DNA of 64,000 bases from Tritrichomonas musculus (taxonomy: Eukaryota; Parabasalia; Tritrichomonadida; Tritrichomonadidae). Position numbers and translations under genes: made by a program. This document shows positions 51,529-59,587 of this stretch, one piece after another. Each line of letters begins with the position of its first letter. Position 1 is the first letter of the stretch. The stretch covers positions 1,969,501 to 2,033,500 of the forward strand of contig JAPFFF010000005.1 of NCBI GenBank assembly GCA_039105265.1, written 5' to 3'. Below the pieces are notes generated by a model, which did no database searches, was not told the origin of the DNA, and was given only the letters and a program-made list of their open reading frames with translations.

Positions 51529-53241
51529 TTAGAAATAACAGTTGTCGTCATTATTATCCTTTTCAATATTATTTATATTCATTGTCAAATATCCTTGGTT
51601 TTCTCCAACCGAAGGTTGAACTCCTATGAACCCTTCAATTGCATTGCTCAATGTTGATCCTAGAATACTTTCATTTCCGCTAAGATTTGGATTCTTAGGT
51701 TGGCTTGTTTTATTTCCATTCGGAGTTGTTTGATCAGGCCTGTTAGTATGAATTCCTTTTCCTGTATTTAAAATGATTTCGTAATTAATATCAGGATTCA
51801 ATTCAGAAAGCATTCTTGTAGCTATTTGAAGAGCGCCAATTTGAGTCAAAGAGTGAAGGTTAACGTTTCTCTTTTGAGGACGAATTGCTGCTAAATTACA
51901 TTTCTCTCTACATGCTAATTTTGCGTTTGCAATTGATTGATATTTCATTGGTGTTTGATTTTCAATAGAAAAAGAAGGGAGCTCATTTACGAAGAGATTT
52001 TCTAGAGGAAAAGTTAAATGTTCATTAATTTCTAAAGAGTCTGTAATTGCTTCTGTCCCATAGAATCCATATTCTGGAATTTCATTATATGTATTAAATG
52101 TATTAAAAGTTGATATGTTTATTTGATCATCAATTAAAGAAGGATCGTCATTATAAAATGAAATGTTTGATGCTTCTTTTGGAATTTCTTTTATTTTTCG
52201 AATTTGATCATCTATATCTGAAATGTATATTTCTTCTTGTTTTTTATAATATTCGCTAATTACGTTTTTTGCTTTCGTGTTTTCTCTTGAAAAGTTTGAT
52301 TTTGATATATTAAGAAATGAAATTGCTTCTTTTGATGTCATGTCGAAAATATTTCCATTTGCAAATGTATTTCCAACAATATAAAAGGCAACTGGCCATT
52401 GCATTTCTATCAAATCTATGAGACTATCTTTGGTTCCGTATGATATATTGCTTGAATAAAATTCTTGAAAATTTAAATTTTCTAGTTTGCCATTTAATTT
52501 TGCAATTTTATGTTTTATGTCAGAAACTTTGGGTCTATTACTTGGGCAACTATCACAGCATGAAAGTATAAATGTAAATAAAGATTTTTCCATATTTGGT
52601 GGGCATTTATTTGGTATTTGTGTAATAAATGAAAAAGTAAGAATTGAATAAATTAAAAGAGAAAGTGAATATGAATAACTTTCCGGTACTGGATTTCCTT
52701 TCTTCACTTCTGGAGCTATATAAATTGAAAAAGGTGAATCTTCGTAATTAAATTTATTTAATTCTTTTGTTATTGATTGAATATATTCCACACCTCCTAT
52801 CAATGGTTTCATATTGTTCGTGAATAATATATTTTCTGGTGTAAAATTCAAATGAATTAACTTATATTTAATAAAAATTTCTGAAATACTAGCGATAAGA
52901 TAAGCAATTATAATTCTCATTTCCTTAAAATTACTTATTAAAGGGGAATCAATGTCTTTTTCTTTGAAATAGATTAAATCAGCCAATGAGCCTGAAGGCA
53001 CAAAATCATAATAAATAGTTTGATCATTAATTGTACTATCTTTTAATAATTTTGGCGTAAAATTAGCAATTTTATTTAGATTTTTGGTATTAAGATTGAT
53101 TTGATTTATGATATTAATGTCTTCATATTTAATAAAAAAACTTTGATCAAGTAAATTAATATGAGTTTTTGCATTTTTGTTTTGAACATATTTTAACTGA
53201 TGTACTGGTATAAATTTATCATTTGGAACGTTTCGGCTCAT
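51529..53241 (-). CDS. Pseudokinase with degenerate Sel1-like segment
   Basis: A 570-residue protein from the first ATG at 53241. The kinase-like region covers residues about 5-255. The catalytic loop reads HLNFTPENILF (130-140), with Asn instead of the catalytic Asp and Thr instead of Lys. Where DFG is expected the sequence is GGV. The APE motif is kept (176-178). It is therefore a pseudokinase related to its downstream neighbour, whose loop has the same xNFTPxNIL pattern. Residues about 290-325 (FYIVGNTFANGNIFDMTSKEAISFL) look like one decayed Sel1 repeat. The remaining 240 residues are Asn/Thr/Ser-rich without a domain. The pair probably arose by duplication and then diverged. Confidence 0.85.
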   Translation of the reverse strand: MSRNVPNDKFIPVHQLKYVQNKNAKTHINLLDQSFFIKYEDINIINQINLNTKNLNKIANFTPKLLKDSTINDQTIYYDFVPSGSLADLIYFKEKDIDSPLISNFKEMRIIIAYLIASISEIFIKYKLIHLNFTPENILFTNNMKPLIGGVEYIQSITKELNKFNYEDSPFSIYIAPEVKKGNPVPESYSYSLSLLIYSILTFSFITQIPNKCPPNMEKSLFTFILSCCDSCPSNRPKVSDIKHKIAKLNGKLENLNFQEFYSSNISYGTKDSLIDLIEMQWPVAFYIVGNTFANGNIFDMTSKEAISFLNISKSNFSRENTKAKNVISEYYKKQEEIYISDIDDQIRKIKEIPKEASNISFYNDDPSLIDDQINISTFNTFNTYNEIPEYGFYGTEAITDSLEINEHLTFPLENLFVNELPSFSIENQTPMKYQSIANAKLACREKCNLAAIRPQKRNVNLHSLTQIGALQIATRMLSELNPDINYEIILNTGKGIHTNRPDQTTPNGNKTSQPKNPNLSGNESILGSTLSNAIEGFIGVQPSVGENQGYLTMNINNIEKDNNDDNCYF

Positions 53242-53466
53242 TTTATTCAAAAAAAAATATTATTCAATTTTTTAATTGATTATCATTGAATTTTTTGATG
53301 AATATATTGAAAATTTCGAATTAAAATGATTTAACTTTATCTTCCAAAAAAAAAAAAAAATTATATACAAAGAAAGCATATAAAAAGATTAGTAAAATAT
53401 AAAGCTTTAGTAAAAGCATATGAGCAAATTAATTGAAATAAGAAAAAAATAAAATTTTATTAGAAT

Positions 53467-55131
53467 TTAACGAAGTTTGATTGATAATTCCGGCATTGAT
53501 GAAAGCATATTCATCTTCTCTTCATCAAACAAATCATCTGTATCTGCAGCAGCAAGAAGTAAACAAACTCTGAGAAGTTCTTGCTTTACCATTTCATTTC
53601 TGGTAATATCAACAACAGAGCGAAGCCTTGAGAATTGGCTTTTAACGGCCGCTCTCTCATTAGCTTCACCAACCATTTGGCATAATCTATTAAACATAGC
53701 ACAATAGGCAGGGCATCCTCTGCACATGTCCATTGTAAGTGTAATCTGTGGATTTGATATCATGATTTCATGCTTACCTTCTACGGTAATCATTCTTTCT
53801 GTTGAGAGATTCTTATATTCATTAATTGTAAATATTGTAAAGAATTCTGAATCATCTTGAGAGGCAATGAAAAATGGGCAACCGTCAACAATACGGCAAA
53901 GAAGTTCTGAAATATTAACTGGATTTGTACTTTCTGTAAATCTGTCAGGTGGTTCGATAACATAGCCGCAGCTTTCAAAGTGATCAAAAACGAAAACTGG
54001 ATTCTTAAATCCAAATGCGTGTGCCATAACAACTGGGAAGTTCATGGTTTCAAAGAGGAATTGCTCTAAGCCACTCTTCTTATTCCAGTTATCATGAATT
54101 CTACGTCCAATGCCGATAACAACATCTTTTGGAAATGGATCAAAATGAATGGCAACTGGTGGAAGAGGTGGGAAAGCAGGAATTGTAACAAGTGAAAGGA
54201 ACCATTGTTGAAGAGCTCCCATAATTGGAATGAATTCCATATGCTCACCACGAATAGCGTTGAGAGTTGTTGTAACCATAAGCTGGTAAATCTTTTGAAT
54301 ATCATCAAGGAAGATTTGATGAAGAAGCCAGTTAATTGGAATGATCAAATAGTTGGAGGTTTCATTTGATAATTGAAGCTTTTGATAGAATAATGATGTT
54401 GCAATTGAAAGAAGAGTAGATTTTCCAGATTGAGATGGACCTGAAATAACAAATCTACATTCTTCTGGTTTCAAGCCTTTCAATCTGTCCATCATCCATT
54501 GAGTTGTCTGCTTGCCAAGTTCATCACTACTAATTACAGATGTTGGGCCGATAAATTGGGAAAGAAGAGAATCTTCAACAACATATTGTTTTGTATCAAG
54601 CATTAATTTCTGGAGAGCTGGAGCACAATTCAATTGTGCTTTATGCTCTGGAGTAAGTGATGCGTAAAGCGAAAGTAAAGAATCACGAAGATTTTCTTTA
54701 ACAGTGTATGGTGAAGCTGCAATTGCTTGGTGTTGTGCAGCATCTTGGCGCTTTGGTTTTGGTTTTGGTTGTTTAACAGCGGGTAACTTCAAAAGAGTTG
54801 GCGTGTTGAAATTCTTAGGAAGTCTTGACTTATAAACTGGTTCATCCTCATCATTCACTGGTTCAGCACAAGATATATATAAATTTGATTTTGGTTCAAT
54901 TGTAGAAATATCAGTAATTAATTCATTATTTGAATTGAAAACTTGTTTAGCTGGACGAACAAGTTCTAAAACTTCGGTTGAAATTTTGAGTAACTCTTTC
55001 ATATCTTTTGGTAATCGAATTTTTTTTGGTGGATTATCTGGGAAATCAACCTTGAAAAGATTGACAAATGGGCGTTGTTTGTCTTTTGATTGAGCACTAC
55101 GAGGTGAACGAAGAGTCCTTGGTGAATTCAT
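53467..55131 (-). CDS. P-loop NTPase with possible DCX/ubiquitin-like N-terminus
   Basis: A 554-residue protein. Residues 22-90 resemble a doublecortin- or ubiquitin-like beta-grasp domain (KKIRLPKDMKELLKISTEVL, NELITDISTIEPKSNLYIS). A Pro/Lys/Gln-rich linker follows. The NTPase part has Walker A GPSQSGKST at 231-239, Walker B VFVFDHFE at 379-386, and a sensor-like FFIASQDD at 420-427, as in AAA/STAND-type ATPases. The C-terminal helical region runs to the end. If the front domain binds microtubules, this could be an ATP-driven cytoskeletal factor; that is inference. TCATATTC lies just before the ATG. It is divergent from the coiled-coil gene at 55360, with 228 bp between starts. Confidence 0.85.
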   Translation of the reverse strand: MNSPRTLRSPRSAQSKDKQRPFVNLFKVDFPDNPPKKIRLPKDMKELLKISTEVLELVRPAKQVFNSNNELITDISTIEPKSNLYISCAEPVNDEDEPVYKSRLPKNFNTPTLLKLPAVKQPKPKPKRQDAAQHQAIAASPYTVKENLRDSLLSLYASLTPEHKAQLNCAPALQKLMLDTKQYVVEDSLLSQFIGPTSVISSDELGKQTTQWMMDRLKGLKPEECRFVISGPSQSGKSTLLSIATSLFYQKLQLSNETSNYLIIPINWLLHQIFLDDIQKIYQLMVTTTLNAIRGEHMEFIPIMGALQQWFLSLVTIPAFPPLPPVAIHFDPFPKDVVIGIGRRIHDNWNKKSGLEQFLFETMNFPVVMAHAFGFKNPVFVFDHFESCGYVIEPPDRFTESTNPVNISELLCRIVDGCPFFIASQDDSEFFTIFTINEYKNLSTERMITVEGKHEIMISNPQITLTMDMCRGCPAYCAMFNRLCQMVGEANERAAVKSQFSRLRSVVDITRNEMVKQELLRVCLLLAAADTDDLFDEEKMNMLSSMPELSIKLR

Positions 55132-55135
55132 TAAA

Positions 55136-55143
55136 GAATATGA
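55136..55143 (-). promoter_or_regulatory. Initiator-like TCATATTC before ATG
   Basis: On the minus strand TCATATTCTTTA runs straight into the ATG of the P-loop NTPase gene. It fits the trichomonad initiator pattern (TCA+1 followed by pyrimidine/W) and implies a leader of about ten bases. It is assigned by resemblance only. Confidence 0.4.
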
Positions 55144-55359
55144 ATTTTAAAACTGACTAGCGGTTTAAATCTAAACGGTTGATGAAGTGCGAAAGAAAAA
55201 AAAAATCGTTTATTGGAATTTGAATGGATTTTTTTCAATTTTTAATTTCATGGCCAATTACAAAGTTAAAAAATTAAAAATTTAAACTTTTTAATAATGA
55301 ATTTAAAAATTATGAGTTTATTTAGGAAGCAATATTGAATTATTACGTTTATTAATTCA

Positions 55360-56109
55360 ATGTCGATTTCTCGTATCCAAATCGAGAAAATCAGGCCATC
55401 AATGGCAACACCTCGAAAAAACACATCTAGAAACATTCAAGTAAAAACAAAAGGCAAAAATACCCCAAGAGCTGAAACATTTAAAAATCCATTACTTGGA
55501 ATTGAAGTTAACCTAATGCAAAAACTACAAGAAGTTGACGAGCAATATCATGATACATCTTACAAAAAAAGAAATGTTCTTCTTGATGCTATTGAAGATA
55601 TTGCCAACACAAAAACCGGTTTTCGAAAGCAGCTTTTAGATGTCTTAAAAGTTTGGAGACCGCCCGATACAGATAAAAATCTCTTTAAAACGCCTGCATT
55701 AATGGATCTAATGAGAACCCAAAAACAACTTCGAAATGTAGCATCCGACCACGAGAAAGCAGATAATAAAATTCGGCACCTTAAACAAGAAATTCAAATG
55801 ACTGAGCTTGAAATAGATGAATATCAACAAAAAATATCATTATTGAGAGAAAAACTTAAAAATAAAAGTGATCATTTTTCTCTTGCTAGGCATTTAAATA
55901 ATTCATTGGTTAACCTTCAAGAATCTTTCAATAACATTTTTGTTATGCCAAAATCTAAGCCAAGCAACGATGAATTTTCCAACTTGCTTAGTGAGAATCG
56001 GCAATTAAGGAAAGACAGAGAAAGGATGCTTTATGAGCTTAATATATGCAAACAAATTACCAAAAGAATGGAAGTTGCTGAAGCAGCATCAAGTGATGAT
56101 GAAATATAA
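55360..56109 (+). CDS. Small coiled-coil protein
   Basis: A 249-residue protein with a basic N-terminal tail (1-45). Residues 46-115 form a mixed helical segment with conserved-looking KNPLLGIEVNLMQKLQEVDE and QLLDVLKVWRPP. Two coiled-coil stretches follow at about 125-170 and 210-240. The end is acidic (EAASSDDEI). No family is recognised. It shares a 228-bp divergent spacer with the P-loop NTPase gene; the two may be co-expressed partners, but this rests on position only. Confidence 0.8.
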   Translation: MSISRIQIEKIRPSMATPRKNTSRNIQVKTKGKNTPRAETFKNPLLGIEVNLMQKLQEVDEQYHDTSYKKRNVLLDAIEDIANTKTGFRKQLLDVLKVWRPPDTDKNLFKTPALMDLMRTQKQLRNVASDHEKADNKIRHLKQEIQMTELEIDEYQQKISLLREKLKNKSDHFSLARHLNNSLVNLQESFNNIFVMPKSKPSNDEFSNLLSENRQLRKDRERMLYELNICKQITKRMEVAEAASSDDEI

Positions 56110-56483
56110 GTTTATATTTGAATCTGAGCGGATTCATTGTTATTATTGTTTTTTATTTATAGATAAAAATAAATTTATAATTTGATTTACAATCCTTTAT
56201 TTCAATATTATCACTGCTAGTTTAACTAACTCGATTTTTTTATCAATAGTATCAGAATCTAATTCATCTATATTATAATTAAAAAGTATGTCAGAAGATT
56301 TCTAAATGTAAGGTTTGTAATTAACTAACAATAACTAATAAAATGAATCAATTATATGTTTTTAAATATAAAATCTGAAATAATTTTTTTATCATATTAA
56401 TTTTTACTTCGAACAGTCATAAATTGAATCTGATAAATAGATTCGTTTTTGTTTTTTCATTTTCTATGTAAATATTTGGAGAT
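56110..56483. other. Intergenic between convergent genes
   Basis: A 374-bp AT-rich 3'-3' spacer with no recognised structure. Confidence 0.5.
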
Positions 56484-57566
56484 CTAAAGTTCATTGTTGA
56501 TCAATGCATCGCGCTTAACCCATTTTGTATTTCCATTTACAATAGATTCAAGAGCATTTCCTAGTCCATCAACATCAGAATCAATAAAAGCATCTCTTCT
56601 TGGATTGTAAATCCAAGACCAAGAGCCTTCTTTCTTCTTCATAAAATCATATGGAAGACCTGTATTTCCAACAAGCCAAGTAAATTTCATGCGTGAATAT
56701 GATTTTCTAACTTCTTCGATTTTTGGAGTTGCTTTATCTATCTTAATGAGAACGCAATGTGATTTTGCACCAATGCATAGATCACGGAATTTTTTGGCTG
56801 GTTCGAAATCCGTTTTATTAGCTTTTTCTGTTGCATTTTCATTTGTATTAGCATTTGAAAAAGTGTCAGAATTAAGATTTCTGGCAAAGAAACGATCAAT
56901 TGCATCAGTAAGTTTGTTAAAGCTAACTTTGCCTTTGTATGTAATTTGGTGAGTTCCATTTGAAAAGAGTATTGTAGGAGTCTTTTTAATTTCAAATGGG
57001 AAGAAGAGATCTTCATTATTTGTGAATCCAATTCGAATTGATTTTCCATAATAATATATTGCCAAAGACTTCCAAACTGTTGGAATTTTTTCTTTGTCAC
57101 TGAACATCATAACTGATGGTTGAGCAATAAATTCTGTTTTCCACGATTCAGAGATATTTTTAACAAAGTTTGCTTGGTGTGCAATTCCGCTTTTAAGAAT
57201 ATTCTTTGGCCTATAATTTCCAGCATATTCATGATCACCGCCGTCATAAAAAATATGTATAGATGGAATTCTTTTAATATTAAATTTTTCTGGAATTTGT
57301 GGATATCGAGAAACATCAACAATTGCAAATTTAAGACCCATTGATATCTTTGATGCGTTTATAAATCCATTTGAAACGATTGCAAGCATTTCTTCCGCAG
57401 CTTTATCGCCTTTATCTTTCTTTAAAGATTGAGATATACCTTGGAAAAACACAACCCAAACATCTGCGCGAGATCTTCGTTCGACCAAATTTTCAAAAGT
57501 TTTATTATTTAAAAATGGAACAGAGAATTTTGAATAAGCAAAAGATGAAAGAAGAATGAATATCAT
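56484..57566 (-). CDS. Secreted/ER protein with redox-dead thioredoxin folds
   Basis: A 360-residue protein from the ATG at 57566. The open frame extends 37 codons further upstream but has no other ATG, and TCATTCA sits right before this one. A signal peptide is visible (MIFILLSSFAYSKFSV). A thioredoxin-like domain follows: ADVWVVFFQG, then KFAIVDVSRYPQIPEKFNIKRIPSIHIF, with the cis-Pro intact. The CxxC site is replaced by GISQ, so it cannot act as an oxidoreductase. A second region (VMMFSDKEKIPTVWKSLAIYY to TPTILFSNG) and a third (HCVLIKIDKATPKIEEVRKSY) look like further thioredoxin folds. It ends in NNEL, reminiscent of KDEL-type ER retention signals. It is likely an ER chaperone-like protein related to PDI or the DNAJC16 tail. 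Confidence 0.85.
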   Translation of the reverse strand: MIFILLSSFAYSKFSVPFLNNKTFENLVERRSRADVWVVFFQGISQSLKKDKGDKAAEEMLAIVSNGFINASKISMGLKFAIVDVSRYPQIPEKFNIKRIPSIHIFYDGGDHEYAGNYRPKNILKSGIAHQANFVKNISESWKTEFIAQPSVMMFSDKEKIPTVWKSLAIYYYGKSIRIGFTNNEDLFFPFEIKKTPTILFSNGTHQITYKGKVSFNKLTDAIDRFFARNLNSDTFSNANTNENATEKANKTDFEPAKKFRDLCIGAKSHCVLIKIDKATPKIEEVRKSYSRMKFTWLVGNTGLPYDFMKKKEGSWSWIYNPRRDAFIDSDVDGLGNALESIVNGNTKWVKRDALINNEL

Positions 57567-57567
57567 T

Positions 57568-57573
57568 GAATGA
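57568..57573 (-). promoter_or_regulatory. Initiator-like TCATTC before ATG
   Basis: On the minus strand TCATTCAATG joins the element to the start codon of the thioredoxin-fold gene, with the presumed +1 A about five bases before ATG. This supports the ATG at 57566 and a near-leaderless mRNA. It is assigned by resemblance to the trichomonad initiator. Confidence 0.45.
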
Positions 57574-57863
57574 TATGACCAAATATAAAATGCTATGGAA
57601 TTACAAAAGAATGAATAGCATGGTTTACAGCCAAAATCTTTGGCATCAATTAACGATATCTTTTGAAGTTGTATCAAAATTCATGTTAACTATCGAATGC
57701 ATAATTTAATTATATTGAATTTCAAATTAGGTTAAACAGAAGCGTATTGATAAATTCCCAAATCGATTTTCTCACCATATTTAAATAGCAAACATTAACT
57801 CAAAAATATATATAATAAATAGGAAGAAAAATATTATACCTGGAATTGTGAGAGCGGTTAAGG

Positions 57864-58070
57864 TCAATATTGGCCTTGAGTTGGCTTACATAAATAAAAA
57901 ATACTTGAAGATTTTGTTAGTTCCGAAAGAGGAGATGTAACTGGTGCAATGAAAGATTTGAAGCGCAATTCGAGATCAAGTTCCTGATCATTTTCACTTT
58001 TTGAATTGAAGCAAAATTTCAAAACTTTCGTTGAAGCCAAAATTGGATGATGCTTTCCCAATATTAACAT
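57864..58070 (-). CDS. Possible small protein or gene remnant
   Basis: A 68-residue ATG-started frame with balanced, protein-like composition (KHHPILASTKVLKFCF, QELDLELRFKSFIAPVTSPL). It stands out from the very AT-rich flanks by its higher GC content. It starts 128 bp from the divergent gene at 58199. No family is recognised; it may be a true small gene or the surviving piece of a larger one. Confidence 0.35.
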   Translation of the reverse strand: MLILGKHHPILASTKVLKFCFNSKSENDQELDLELRFKSFIAPVTSPLSELTKSSSIFYLCKPTQGQY

Positions 58071-58198
58071 AGATTCCTATTTCTTTATACAATCCTTTTT
58101 ACATTTTATTAATTTCAAGTGATTTGAAATTCATGATTTATGAATTTGCAAACATTTCTTCTTTTGTATTGTACGTTAAGATCTTTCAAATCTTTTAT

Positions 58199-59314
58199 AT
58201 GAATGAAAATGATTCAAAATTACCAAAATCTTACGAAGAAACAAAAAAGATGATTTTAGAAGCATCTTTTGAACTAGAATTACCTGATGAATTTCACCAA
58301 ACAAAAATAATTGGATCAAATATCTCATTATCTCAATTGACAAAAGCGCCTATAAACGATGAGTCGTATCTCATATCAAATAATTCAAAAATTCTTTCTA
58401 ATATGGTATCTAATATTTCTGTTTTAGATCGATTAACTTGTGATTATCTCATTCCTGAAGCTAGGAAATGTCTTCGACGTTCAAAATCGTTTTCAGATCT
58501 GGGAAGTGATGATCATATTCAAGAATTAAGATTTTCATCTTCTATTTTATCAGAAATTTTTCCAAATACAATATCTTTCTCAGAATTAATGCAATATATG
58601 ATGAGTCCACAGCATAAAGTTAGAATTCGTGGCCAAATTCCAAGTTTCGAAAAGATAGTTGCTCAACTCAATTATTCCAAAAAATTACACAAAAATAAAT
58701 CTATTGATCTTACTGATTTTTTTAAAAGAGATGAAGAATTGCTTGAAAAGAAAAAAAGATTAGCAAATCCTAAGCCTCCAAGAGTTCCCAAATTTACAAA
58801 TGAGTCATCAAAAAAAATCATTAAAAATGCTGAAAAAAAGAAAGAATTGAAAGAAATAAAATCATCATTTTCGCCTGTAACGCCTAAAGCAACATCTAAA
58901 AAGTTTTCAAAAATTGAGCCAAATCAATCTCAAACAAAATCTGCTAATTCTTATTCAAAATCAAAATTTCGATTAGCTCAAACTGCAGAGCAAATGGCAA
59001 ATATAAATAAAACTAGGAAAGAAATAGCAGAATTTGAAGAAAAAAACAGAAAGAAAGAAAAATTAAATGATGAGAATCGATGTATTAATTACTTAACACC
59101 AGGAACTGTTGAAAAAGCTCAGAGAGCTGAAATTCGTCGTAAAGAAAAGGCGTTAGAAACATGTAACTCTGTAATTATTACGCCTAAAAAAGAAAAGAAA
59201 AGAAAATATAGCAGAAAAATGCCAAATTATATTTCAGAGATAGCATCATTCATTTCAGAGCAAAGGATCAAAGAAGCCGAAAAGACAAGATTAAAGAAAA
59301 TTAAGAACGAATAA
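58199..59314 (+). CDS. Charged, Lys-rich protein, unknown
   Basis: A 371-residue protein from the ATG at 58199. The frame is open for 25 more codons upstream but only from a non-ATG codon or an internal Met, and TCAAATCTTTTAT precedes the chosen start. Residues 1-130 are mixed and acidic to neutral (SYEETKKMILEASFELELPDEF). Residues 130-200 contain a conserved-looking LMQYMMSPQHKVRIRGQIPS. The rest is strongly basic and helical, with Lys/Glu runs and several SP/TP sites that could be phosphorylated. The style suits a microtubule- or filament-associated protein, but no domain is recognised. Confidence 0.75.
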   Translation: MNENDSKLPKSYEETKKMILEASFELELPDEFHQTKIIGSNISLSQLTKAPINDESYLISNNSKILSNMVSNISVLDRLTCDYLIPEARKCLRRSKSFSDLGSDDHIQELRFSSSILSEIFPNTISFSELMQYMMSPQHKVRIRGQIPSFEKIVAQLNYSKKLHKNKSIDLTDFFKRDEELLEKKKRLANPKPPRVPKFTNESSKKIIKNAEKKKELKEIKSSFSPVTPKATSKKFSKIEPNQSQTKSANSYSKSKFRLAQTAEQMANINKTRKEIAEFEEKNRKKEKLNDENRCINYLTPGTVEKAQRAEIRRKEKALETCNSVIITPKKEKKRKYSRKMPNYISEIASFISEQRIKEAEKTRLKKIKNE

Positions 59315-59587
59315 GAAACAAGAACGAACGACAATCTGTTATTTAAAATTTCATTTTGTTGTGGTTCTTGAATTCTCGTACAAATAATATTAGTTTGTTT
59401 CATTATGATTTTATATATATATAAAATATCTTCAGTTTTAGTTGAAATAAACAATTAATTTGATATGATTTTGATGTGATGTGACAAATACAACTATTTA
59501 TTAAATTAATATATATATAAAAATGTTAATCTCTATAAATTAAAAAAAGAAAATGTGTATAAACTCGTCTTAAAAAAACGAGGCTAC

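Larger units (their letters stand above)
57567..58198. other. Divergent spacer with a possible small gene
   Basis: The spacer between the thioredoxin-fold gene and the gene at 58199. It holds a 68-codon minus-strand frame (57864-58070) of protein-like composition, listed separately. The rest is AT-rich and would hold the promoters. Confidence 0.45.
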
